Assembly: GCA_021464415.1 (NCBI GenBank)
Contig: CM038469.1
Coordinates: forward strand, 8,162,501-8,226,500
From: Lonicera japonica
Lineage: Eukaryota; Streptophyta; Magnoliopsida; Dipsacales; Caprifoliaceae
DNA length: 64,000 nucleotides
Reading direction: 5' to 3'
The notes under the pieces were generated by a model, which did not search any database, had not been told where the DNA came from, and saw only the letters and a program-made list of their open reading frames with translations. Each line of letters starts with the position of its first letter. Within the stretch, counting starts at the first letter, position 1. Below are positions 47,003 through 57,913 of the stretch, piece after piece. The position numbers were made by a program, and so were the translations under genes.

Positions 47003-49474
47003 CTAATCACTAGGAGTCTGGCTTGGATTTTGGCTAGACATGGCTCCCAGCGGAGATGGTAGGAGTTGATACTGGAAACCCGGTATAAACTTTTGAATTT
47101 GTGCAAATAAAGCTTGCTGGTTTGTTAACATAGCTTGCTGGGATGCTAACATATCAGTTGTCGCATTCAGTCTATCATTTTGAGTAGTCAGCTGATCTGC
47201 TTGAGTTGCAATTTGTTCTTTGAGATCAGCGATAATTTTGTCCTTCTCACGATCTTGAGAAGCGCCTTTACTGCTAGGGGCTCTATTACCTCCAACTACT
47301 TTAAGTCTAGGCATGGCACCATATCCTTTATGATAACGAGATCGAGTGCCGAAGACTTGTGTCATAACGTCCAAGTCTTTCGGTTGAGCTATCTCATCAT
47401 TAGACTCAATAGATTCAAACTCGGCTGGATAAGAAGCTCGCATCTTTGTCATCTCATCCTAAATAAAAAAGTCGTATAAGCATATATGTGTGACTAAAAC
47501 AAAGGCTTATATTGCTTTTAAACTGTATCTCCATTCTAACAACACATAAACTACATAGAAAGATAATAATTTACGAATAAGTTACACAAATAAAGAATCA
47601 ACAATTAATAATTACCCTTTTGCATATATAATGTAAAGGCTTTGCCATATTCTACCTATTTAATTGTTTACACAATCTAGGGAAATACAAATAAAAAACT
47701 ATTCAACGAATTTTAGGCCGATTACACCAAAGTCACAATTGGCAGAATTGTTCAAAAAGTCTAATATGAAATCAAAACCTTGTTTTGCTTCTACTGTGAG
47801 TCTATAGGGAACATAACCAATTATTTCCAAAAGTGGAAGAAACACATTAGTGAACATGATGCTGAAAATCAAAAATTGAGTGAATGGGCTGTTATCAATA
47901 GAAGACTAAAACTAAAAGAAATGAACATAAATAATGAGCCCAAAAATTAATCAAGTTAATGAGGGGAAAGGGAAAAATCATGCCCAAGGAAATTTTAATT
48001 TGACCAACACGGCCAAAGCCCGAAATATTAGCTCAAGCAAAATACTATATCTTTTTTTCTCTCTTTTAAAATCATTAGTTGAACTTGTTAGGAAATAAAA
48101 TCGGGAATATAGTGATTCAACAAATTAAATTATAGAGTTGGTTAAGAACAGAGTCACATCCATAAATAAGAAAATAAGCTTGGTTCAGCAAAATACAAAA
48201 CATAAATTACGGGTTCGCAAATAAGCCCCACCCTTCCTGTTATAGAATTTTCTATCCTGTTATAGAATTTTCCGTGAAAAATCTACAACCTGGTACAATA
48301 ACTTGGCTATCAACGCACAAAGATGTGGTGCGCGCGCTTGAAGACTATGGAGGACTTGGTTGACTGACAATATATAGACATGGTCAACAGTGGTCTTTCC
48401 ATTAGACAAAATGGAGCACCCAATTAACTCCCCAAGTACTACTATCATACAAATGTATTTATGGAGATGCATTTACACAAAAAAAAATGCATTATAATGA
48501 AGAAACTTACATGTTTCTCCGCAGCATAGTCATTCCTCCATTGGTTTCCTTTGTAATGGAATTCATGAAAAGTGTCGATGACGCTCGGAAGTTCACCGGT
48601 CTCCGGATTCGCCTTGATTTATTTTTAATAACTTATTAATTAATTATAAGTTTTATAACTAAGAATTAATAAAACAATTTTATCAACTCACTTTTTCGTA
48701 GATATGAGCCACAATGGTCTTAGAGCCTTGCCCCCCCTCAAGTGGTCTCTGTTTTCGATTATGTGAGTTTTGTGTTGAAATTTTCTACACCAAAGTTTGT
48801 AAGAGAAAAATGTAATTGCTTAACTTAAGTAATATTTTAATATAAACTCAAATAGAAAATAAAATAGGAAAGCCCATACCTTCTGTTTCTCGGAACTGAA
48901 GAACTCGCATAAAAATTTCCAATCTTCGAGGTCAACATTTTTGTATGGTCTTCTATTTGCGGCTTCTAGATTTTGTTCCCCACCTAACTTTTTCCAGTGG
49001 CCTTTCATTTCGTGCCGCCATTCTCTTAAAGCCTTCATTTGCAATTTCTCAGTCATATCCATAACGACTTTATTGTCATGTGGATAGACAAATTTTAACT
49101 ACAAAAATAATATAGATTAAAGGATGGATTAAATAAATAAATATTAGATTAATTAAAAAGCATGTGAAATATATACTTACATCTAGCCGAGCGAATATGA
49201 CCTCAACGTCAGCTTTTGGTACATCATTCCAACGTGTGATACGTGGTGAAAATGTTGCTCTAACTAACTGCGGAATCATATTGTTGAATTTTATCCCAGA
49301 TTCCCCCACACTACATCCCGTTAGTGGATCAAACATGACAGGCAATCTGTCAATTTTTTTCTTCCGGAGCATCTTCTCAACTACCACACTTCGGGACTCT
49401 TCTCTAGCCCTCTTATTCCCTCTATTATATTGGTCTTCATTTGATCCGTTACTATTTCCAACTCCAGTAGACAT
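47003..49474 (-). CDS. CACTA Ptta/En/Spm-family protein (TNPA-like role)
   Basis: Five exons, 49474-49181, 49098-48880, 48784-48692, 48612-48511 and 47458-47003, join in phase 0 with GT-AG junctions to give 387 residues without a stop. The protein starts MSTGVGNSNGSNEDQ, has a basic segment (RKKK), then a conserved core with ITRWNDVP, REWRHEMKGHWK, ANRRPYKNV and HIYEKANPETGELPS. This is the usual layout of the plant Ptta/En/Spm transposase family (Pfam Transposase_24). The last exon forms a polar, Gln-rich coiled-coil-like stretch (DLKEQIATQADQLTTQ). In Spm the partner protein binds subterminal repeats and bridges the ends; that role is inferred from family and position. The exon model is mine, supported by phase and splice signals. 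No frame damage is seen. Confidence 0.85.
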
Positions 49475-50407
49475 GCTGCTTATCGAAGTACACTAAGAGA
49501 ATATATAATGGTGATCTCATTCTCATTAAATCACTCTTAAAATTCAAATCTCATTTTTCAATTATTTTCCAACTTTGCATTCAAAGGTATTGTTTACCCA
49601 TAATTTATAAGGAGAATTATTATTTTTGTGAAGAAAGGTATTGTTTACCCATACAGTTATCTCTAATTTTCAGCTAAATGATTAAAGCTTTATATACAAA
49701 AACCCACTAGTCTCAGTTTGATCTAAATATCACAAAATAACTTTTCTTTATATCCTAAATTAAGAGTCAACTTTTCTTTTTAAGACATAATCATTGTATG
49801 TGTATATATATATCATAATACTAAGAAATAATCACTGATTACATCAAAAGTAAAATACTTAAGCCAAGTAACAAACTAGCAGTAGCTGACTCATATTACT
49901 AAGTGAGTCGGTGACAAAAACTCGTGCTTCATTCAATTAAAAAAGAGTTCTATATATAAATATAAATGTAGATTTTATTACTTGGTAGAGAAAAATAATG
50001 TACCTTCAAATGATCTAATCTTCACGGAGACGACATTGTGCTTTTGTGGGGAGTAAAATGGTTATGTTCAGCAATCTTGTTACCTATACAACGAAATTCA
50101 TCCTTGTTAGAGCACTAATTAAATGGCTATCTACAGTGTATAATATCAGCAAAACATAGCTATTAATAAAAGTATTTTACAACAACAAAATTAGTGCAAT
50201 TTATTCCCAAGAACAGTTCTCTAAATATCAAAACAAAGCATTATAATTTTATATGAAAAATACAAAGAGGAGAAAGAGAAAGGATTAATAAAGTAGTAAA
50301 TCATTTCACTGTCATAAAGTCTTAATGAATTTAAGAAGCCAAAAATATCTTAATTTACTACCAACATCAAAAGAAAAAAAAATGAAGTAACCCAACATTA
50401 TCTTAAT
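49475..50407. other. CACTA spacer between its two genes
   Basis: About 0.9 kb of AT-rich DNA separates the start of the TNPA-like gene from the stop of the transposase gene, both on the minus strand. It should hold the promoter or leader of the first and the 3'UTR of the second. The word aggtattgtttacccata occurs twice (near 49587 and 49636). Confidence 0.5.
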
Positions 50408-52980
50408 CTATTCATTATCATCATCGTCATATTCTTCTAAGTCTTCAACATATTCGTCATTAGTGTCACTATCATTATCACTATCTACAATCACATCTTC
50501 ATCATCATATTCTTCTACGATATCATCTTCAAATTCATCTTCGTCAATCAAAAAGTCAACCATATTTCGATCTTCATTAAGTAACTCATCAATATTATCG
50601 ACTTCAACTGGGTCAACATCGTCACGTTGAAATCTAACATTGTCTAGCTCAGGAAGGTCTACCCATAGACGAAAGCTAGCTGAATTATCTTCTTGCAATA
50701 TTGAGATATCATTATTCGTCTCAACAACATCATTCTCCTTATGCGGAAAATCCCATAAATTTCGTGGGATATATGCATGTACAAGCCTCCAGTGTTCCCC
50801 ATTTTTGTCATCTTTAAGATAATATATCAACTTTGCTTGTGATGCAAGAATGAAAGGATCATTTTTGTACCATTCAGCACCTACATATACACTGGTGAAG
50901 ATAGAATCTTCCTGAATTCTTTTTTTCTTCGGGTCCGTGTCGAACCATTTACATTTGAAGAGTAAAACATTGCAGTTCTTCATAGGGTATGACAATTCTA
51001 ATACTTCTTCTAAAACTCCATAGAAGTTGAGACCATCTTGACTTGGAACAAAAACACCACTGTTTTGTGTTTTTCGTTTCGAATCACGCTTCTCTACGAT
51101 AAATTTTACCCCATTAACAATACATCCAGGATAAGAAAATGCTGAGAAATTAGATTTATTTGCCAAAGCGAACAACTCATTTGAAACTTCGGTAGCTCCA
51201 GATTCTCGTAATCGATTAATCTACACAAGTACAAAATAACTATCATTATTATTAATTGCATTTTTCATACAAGAGTACGAGATTAGTAAATGAAATTTCA
51301 CTTACTCGATTTTTGAACCACCGAGGAAACTCGGATTCTTGTTGTTGTTGAAGGTGGAGATCACCTTGTGTTCTCAACTCGTCCATATGTTCACTATAAG
51401 AGGAGAAAAAAATGAATAATTGTACGGTATTCAATAACAACAATACTCATTACAAGTGACAATACGAAGTGCTCAAGAAGCTTACTTGAGATACTTCTCT
51501 ACTTCTGGGCAATTGTTTAAGATGTACCATTCTGCCTTCTTTCTTAAACTTGGATCAAGAGGTATCACTTCCTGTTTACCAAATGGACGACCAACATGCT
51601 TAAATACTGAAAGCTCCATATTTGGTCGACTGTCAACTCCATCATCATGTCTTTCTGGACGATTAAATCGAGTTTCAATACCTCGAAAATACATTGAGCA
51701 AAATGTCAAAGCCTCATTCACTACATAAGCTTCGGCAATTGAGCCCTCTGGACGTGCTCGATTTCGAACATATTGCTTGTACACAGCCATAGATCTTTCA
51801 ATAGGGTACATCCATCTGAAATGTACAGGCCCGCCAAGAATTGCCTCTTTTGGCAAATGAAGAACTAAATGGACCATAATATCAAAAAATGCTGGAGGAA
51901 AAATTCTTTCTAATTTGCACAATATGATTATGATGTTCTCTTGCATTTTTTGAAGGTCGCTGACATTCAAAGTCCTTGAACAAATTTGTTTGAAGAAGTT
52001 GCACAATTCAGTGATTGTTTCACGAACTTCTTTCTTCAAATATGGTCTAATACCTGCAGGCAACAACCGTTGAAACAAGACATGACAATCATGCGATTTA
52101 AGCCCGGATATTTTACCATTTTCTTCGGTCACATTCTTTGACAAGTTAGCGGCAAAACCATCAGGAAATTTCACTGATTTAATGAATTGACAGAATTTAC
52201 GCCTCTCATCCAAACTTAATGTGTAGCTGGCATGAGGCTTTTTCCACTTGTTCCCAGCTTTGTAAAGGTGTAACTCCTTACGAATGTTCATGTCCTGTAG
52301 ATCAAGTCTTGCCTTCTCTGTATCTTTTGATTTCCCTTCAATACCCAATAAAGTCCCCAACACACTATCACATACATTCTTCTCAATGTGCATCACATCT
52401 AGATTATGTCTAAGTGACAAGTGTTTCCAATACTCAAGCTCAAAGAAAATACTCTTCTTAGACCAATTAAGTTCGATCGAAGAACGTTTGCGCTTCACAC
52501 CCCCATATTGCTTGTGTTTACCAGGCAATCGAACTTGAAGGTGTTCAAGTTGCGCCAAAATATCGTCTCCAGAATATTCGTGAGGCGGCAGCCTTTCTTC
52601 CTTCAAACCATCAAATTGCTTGCTTGTTCTCATTGTATGATTTATATCAAGAAAACGTCTATGGCCAATGTATGTTATTTTACTTCGTACTCCTATGGAC
52701 GGTGTTTCTTCATTGCATGTTGGACACGCTTTATATCCTTTTGTACTCCAGCCAGACATTAGCGCATATGCTGGGTAGTCATTGATAGTCCACATCATTG
52801 CCGCGCGCATTAAAAAGTTTGACCCATTAAAAGCATCACGAGTTTCAACACCTGTTTCCCATAACTCCTTCAACTCATCAACCAGGGGCCGCAAAAATAC
52901 ATCCATGTCTTTCCCAGGTGCAGAAGGGCCTGGAATTAAAAGAGACAACATTAATGACTCTGATTTCATGCACTTCCAAG
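50408..52980 (-). pseudogene. CACTA TNP2-type transposase, C-terminal part
   Basis: This is the downstream portion of the gene that begins at 54027, read in a different frame. Exon pieces are (52980)-51486, 51393-51306 and 51220-50408, with donors GTAAGC and GTAAGT and tag acceptors. It carries the rest of the tnp2 domain (LLIPGPSAPG, HNLDVMHIEKNV with a likely catalytic Asp), then a DUF4218 segment (LPAGIRPYLKKEVRETI, PVHFRWMYPIERSM) and a DUF4216 segment (CKWFDTDPKKK, DPFILASQAK). It ends in a strongly acidic tail (DDEDVIVDSDNDSD). All these are standard for plant CACTA transposases. Apart from the junction at 52980-52983 no stop or indel interrupts it. The base count of all exons becomes a multiple of three if one base is missing at that junction. 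Confidence 0.88.
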
Positions 52981-54027
52981 GGGTAAGTTGTAAGGAACTA
53001 CAATAACGGGCCACATACTATACGAGTTGCTCATGTTACCAAACGGATTAAATCCATCTGTAGCTAACCCCAGTCTAACGTTTCTTGGCTCTGCTGCAAA
53101 AATAGGGTATTTTTGATCAAGCTCTTTCCATGCCTGACTATCTGCAGGGTGTCTCAATACACCATCTTCTATAGGTCTATTAGAGTAGTGCCATCTCATA
53201 TCTTTTGCTGAATATCTAGAACTATACAACCTCTTTAATCGTGGAGTTAAGGGAAAATACCGCATCACCTTATTAGGCACCATCTTTCCTTTTGCATTTT
53301 TATCCACCCAACGACTTTCACCACAGACTGGACAGTTCTGCAATTTCGCATGCTCTTTCCAAAATAGTGCACAATCATATTTGCATACATGAATGGTTTC
53401 ATATCCTAGCCCAAGGTTATGCAATTTGGCTTTTGACTCATAATGCGAACTAGGTAAAATTGTCCCAATTGGCAATGCCTCGTTCAATAATTTGAGCAAC
53501 ATATCAAAAGATTTGTTACTCCACTTATTAAGCACCTTTAGATGCATTAACTTCACCAAAAAATCTAAGGCTGAAAATTTCTGACACCCAGGATATAGCT
53601 CAATCTCCATCTCCTTAAACATGTCGTTGAACCTATTATGCCGATTACTATCACTTGTGGGGAGGTCATTAACAGATCCACCAGAAGTATTACTTGTGTC
53701 TCCATAACCACCATGTCCAGCTAGATCAGCTAACACATCTGCTATCTCATCGCCGTCATCTTCTTGATAGTCAATAGGTGGATTATGGAATGACTCTCCA
53801 TGGAATGACCACACAGTGTAGGAAGGTTGTATACCCCTCTGGATCAAATGCATTTGAATTGCCATTGGGGCTTGGAATTTTTGATTGAGGCAATTCATAC
53901 AGGGGCATCTAGTTTGTCCTTCAGCATTGACATGAGCCTTAGCAACTTCAACGAACTCCTTGACGCCATTTATGTATTCCATTGATAGACGATTCTTCAT
54001 AGTCATCCAGCTTTTATCGGTCGACAT
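52981..54027 (-). pseudogene. CACTA TNP2-type transposase, N-terminal part
   Basis: The frame starts at the ATG at 54027 (MSTDKSWM) and opens with the transposase-associated domain: a CPCMNC zinc-like cluster at residues 41-46 and HLIQRGIQPSYTVWSFHGE. The tnp2 domain then begins with a C-rich knuckle (CKYDCALFWK, NCPVCGESRW) and LATDGFNPFG, whose Asp (about residue 324) is the likely first catalytic acid. At VVPYNLP the frame runs into GSA and a TGA, while the expected PWKCMK continues in another frame. The cause is a run of four C (gene strand) where five would keep the frame. This is either a real one-base deletion or an assembly error in a homopolymer. An upstream ATG at 54186 adds 53 low-complexity residues unlike the family, so 54027 was preferred. 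Confidence 0.88.
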
Positions 54028-57000
54028 ATCTCTATCTGACTCTATTGGATGATTAATTGAAAGAAATTTATTAGAAGAAGAATCATAATAGTAGTAGAGA
54101 AGCAAGAATATTGTAAGCCTAATTGAGAGGGAGGACTTTGAGTTCCATAGTCGGTTGAATGAGATTAAGAGAATAAACTTAGACATAGATCACCACTAGA
54201 GGACTTGACTTAAAGAACAATGAATCGTAAAAAAACTTCCTATAATATTGTTCAAGTGTGCCGAGAACTTCAATGTTAGTTTCCGTTTTAGCGGATGGAG
54301 ATAATAGATGAATGATTATAATTTCTAGATCTTATCAACTTAGCTTGTTATGAAATCCTAATTTCATTTTTTTCAATCTAGTTTAAGGAAGTACGCTTTA
54401 TGGATTACAGCTTATAAAACCTTTAAGCTTTGTCTTGGCATACGATAACTACTTTTTCTGATGGATTTAACTTAATTTTTTACAAATCCATCCAATTGAC
54501 ATAATCTGGATACAGTTAATGTCCTTAAGAACACAAAATTCAGCAAAATAGAGCTAAAAATTAGCAAGATACAATACACACAATCAACCCTAAATGCAGC
54601 AAAACAGAGCACTGAAAGGCCTATTAATCAGCAGAAACACCAACTTAAAAAATTAAATGCAACCTTCACATTTAAAAAAGACAACTGCTAGCTAACGAGC
54701 ACACTGTGTGACACAATTATGTGCATTGCTAGCTCACACACCATGAGATGTTCTAATAGGCACGTGGCACCAAGAAGGTGATGGTCTAAGTAGTGCAATG
54801 TCAATTTTTCCTTTTTAATTATTCTTAAAGATAATACTACAAAAAATATGCATTAAGTAATCTGCCTGAACAATCAGCCGAGCAAATACATTTTCATAAG
54901 AATATACACAAAAAGCCTACATTTTTTCCTAGTTTTTATGCATCAGGGTATCCAAGACTCTTTTGAGAACTTGAGTAATCTCACCGAGGGCAAGAAAGGA
55001 GTCAAGAACTTTTAAAAAAAGGAGCAAGTTTAGCATTAATATTTTTACTTAAATAAAAAGAGACAATAAAGTAGTTTATTTCTTTGGGAGTTAATTGTGG
55101 TGTTATTTCAATAAAGAATCAGAGTGTCACAATGCAGTAGACTTCTGACACCGCACAGAGGTGGAAATATAGATGAAAGAAAATAAGTTAAAAAAGCCGA
55201 CATTAAAACTATGTTAGACTTGTAATTGTAATATAATATTTTGTAACAGCTTATTGGCTTTAGCGTGGTCAAAGTCTCAAACTGAGAGGCATACTTGAAT
55301 ATACATATACATATATATATATATATAAAGAGCTACATAATGATCAGATTCTTATTGTAAGACAAAAACTCATAACTAACGTAAATCCCATAAACCCATA
55401 ACTAACGGGATTTAGTAACATGATAAGATGTAAAAATAAATAAATATTGTTTTCTAGTAGTAATATAAAGCCCTAAAAGTATGTGCCCCACTATGGAAAC
55501 ACGTTTCATATAACAATTGGGAAAGAAATAAGAAGATCTGATGAAAAAGTTACCTGATACTTGTCTGCCCACCTGTAACATTGAAAAATAAGCAATATTA
55601 GTATAACAACATTAACATGGATTGGTTTTCAAAAGCTAATTGACTTAAGTGACAAATAAACTAAATGAACAATCATTTGCATTTTTTGCTTTAACAACCT
55701 GGAAATAAATGATAATTATTTTTCATTACATAGGACAACCCAAAAGGCTAAAAATTACAACTACAATTCCCCATATCGATGAAAATTTAATGTTATAATT
55801 TAAATCAACCTTTAACTTAACTTTCGATTTTACATATTCTTATGAGATACATTGAATACATTATGGCAATGTCTAATGACAATGGAAACAAGGGAATAAA
55901 TCTAGTTATGAATTAAACATAACGTGCCAAGTTACAAAAACCCGAAAATTAAATGTATAGAGCGAAACTGAGAAACTATGTACAATCGCAATATAAAACA
56001 CTGCCCGAGTCTAAATACCACATCACAAATACAAACTTGATTTTCATTTGAAGCAATGTATTTTAGGCATGTGATGTTACATATGAAGGAAACACTACAA
56101 CTGAATAGTCCACTAAAATATATATATTTGCCTCAGTTGTGTTTGCTAAAATTGTTTTCCTTTCACTCTTAATAAAATGACTCAACCTATTCTTACATAT
56201 ACTCCTACCTACCTTTCCCCACTTACAATTCATTCTCATCCAAAGATTACTTGCACCAAAGATATTAGATACAAATCATGTTCCTATGGTCTTTTAATAT
56301 AACATTTATTATGGTGATACTTTCAGGCCCGTTATCAAACCTATACTAGTGTTCCTTTCTTTTCTTGGCTAGCATCATGTTTAAAGTTCTTTCTTGCATT
56401 GATCATTTATATAAAGTTATAACCTCAATGACACTCTTAGGACCAAGTATCATCAGCTCTCAAGCAAATTAGTTATGCTCAAGTGTAAAGCAGACACCTA
56501 TACTTATTTATCAGCATTATCTTTGCTTTATATTTCTTATCTAAGTTGAAATAGTTACAGACACCAAAATTCCTCCTCAACTGTGACTTTATCCATTTAG
56601 GCTTTAAGCTCCGAAAATGATTTGCGATTAAATACTTTAGGCTCTTTTTATTTTTTTCATTGGCATCGAGGTTCATCCCTAAACTTTTAAGACATATCTC
56701 ATTCAATATAAATATGTTGTTTATATACATCAAAGATCCAACTGGGTGGGTGCTAAAATACTTCAGAAACGCATGTCTCTCCTTTCCTGTCAATAAGTAG
56801 CCTAATTCATGCACTCCCCACATCAGATTATTAGACCGTCAATCAACCATTTGAAGGGAAATAGGGAGAAAAAAAGGGGGAGTTAAGATTAAGTGAAGAA
56901 GGGAAAAATTACCTGAGAGGAGTTTCTGGATGTAGAGGTAGGACAAGGGTGAAAATAATAGCGCGATTGTAGTGATTCCGGCACTATAAGCAGATTTTTT

Positions 57001-57640
57001 ACGTGAGTTGCTATTGAGACAGTGTGGAAGCTTTGAGCAATTTTTTTTAAGTGAGCAGGTTTTCAATAACTTCCACAATCTCCATTCCAAACTGAAAAAG
57101 CACACGCACAGTGATAAGTTTTTGGACCTAATTAACTCTTTGATCGATGTATGTATGTGTGTGCACAACTATGTATTCAAGCCCTACAATTCTAAATCAA
57201 GACAAATGCACAGACATGAGAAGAAGATTACCAAATCGACGAACCCCAATTTCCAAGCCCTAAATTTAAATCGAAACCGCCGGTGGTAGTAGCAAGATAA
57301 CTGCGGATGGAGGCTGTAAGGGAGAGGAGAAAAGCGAGCTCGTGTATGAGAGAGAGAGAGATATGAGGGAATAGTAGCGAATGATGGATGACGCTGGTGG
57401 TTTTAATATGATCGGAAGTGAGGGACTGTAGTGGCGGAGAGTGTACTATTTGTGTTGCAAGGATGAATCGAAAACCAGAGATGGTGTGGAAGCTTCTCTA
57501 AGTGAAGGAGAAAAGGTAAAGGACAAAGGAAAAAGGTAAAGGAGAAAAGGTCAGGGGTTCTGTATTAGCCAAAAAAAAATATTTTCTTATTACTTTTTAA
57601 TTTTTCATTTTAAGTAAAATTATAAAATTCCGGGAAAATA
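54028..57640 (-). other. CACTA 5' region upstream of the transposase
   Basis: This 3.6-kb segment lies between the transposase ATG and the right subterminal repeats. Minus-strand open frames at 56479-56823 and 56839-57168 show no domain I know. A (GA)n tract at 57350-57361 and GC-richer sequence near 57290-57480 look like a promoter/leader region. A long 5'UTR with introns, as in other plant CACTA elements, is the most likely content. A captured host fragment cannot be excluded. The (TA)n tract near 55312-55327 is simple sequence. Confidence 0.4.
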
Positions 57641-57865
57641 ATGGCGGGAGGATCGGCGCCATATTTTTTGATACTCTATCCTGGCGCGTTAGAACAAACG
57701 CGTCGGCATAAGTCCCCTAAAACTTTTCATGGCGCGTTTAATGGCGCCTCCAAAAGTCCTTTGAATAGTTGTATTCTGATATGACTATGCCGGCGCGTGT
57801 ATATTTAGCTCGTCGGTATAGACCATTTTTCGTGACGCGCTGACTGTAACGCGTCAGAAAAAGTC
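57641..57865. repeat. Right subterminal repeats of the CACTA element
   Basis: Words ggcgcgtt, aacgcgtcggcataag, atggcgcc, cggcgcgtg and gtgacgcgctgac recur in both orientations. They mirror the left subterminal repeats, though more of them carry the ggcgcg variant. Confidence 0.8.
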
Positions 57866-57883
57866 ATATTTTTTGTAGTGGTG

Positions 57884-57899
57884 AGAAACCAAAAAAAAG
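57884..57899 (+). mobile_element. SINE-like retroposon, right part with A-rich tail
   Basis: The 16 bp gtgagaaaccaaaaaa and following bases up to the 14-bp target duplication at 57900-57913 complete the retroposon whose left part is 46062-46233. The A-run directly before the duplication is the expected 3' tail. Confidence 0.6.
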
Positions 57900-57913
57900 T
57901 ATGAAGTTATATA

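Larger units (their letters stand above)
46234..57880. mobile_element. CACTA (En/Spm, CMC) transposon, 11.6 kb
   Basis: The left end reads CACTACAAGGATAAAGAC and the right end, inverted, CACTACAAAAAATATGAC. The exact 3-bp target duplication GTG lies at 46231-46233 and 57881-57883. CpG-rich subterminal repeats built on GACGCG/GCGTC occupy both ends. Between them are two minus-strand genes in the order expected for plant CACTA elements: a TNP2-type transposase (50408-54027) and a Ptta/En/Spm-family protein (47003-49474). About 3.6 kb between the transposase start and the right end has no recognised gene and probably holds promoter and leader. The element would be potentially autonomous but for one apparent one-base deletion in the transposase. 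Confidence 0.93.

Noticed and set aside
51456..53006. Plus-strand ORFs opposite the transposase
   Set aside because: They are antisense shadows of the TNP2-type coding sequence.
56479..57168. Minus-strand ORFs of 114 and 109 codons in the CACTA element
   Set aside because: No domain recognised. Kept only as part of an unassigned interval.
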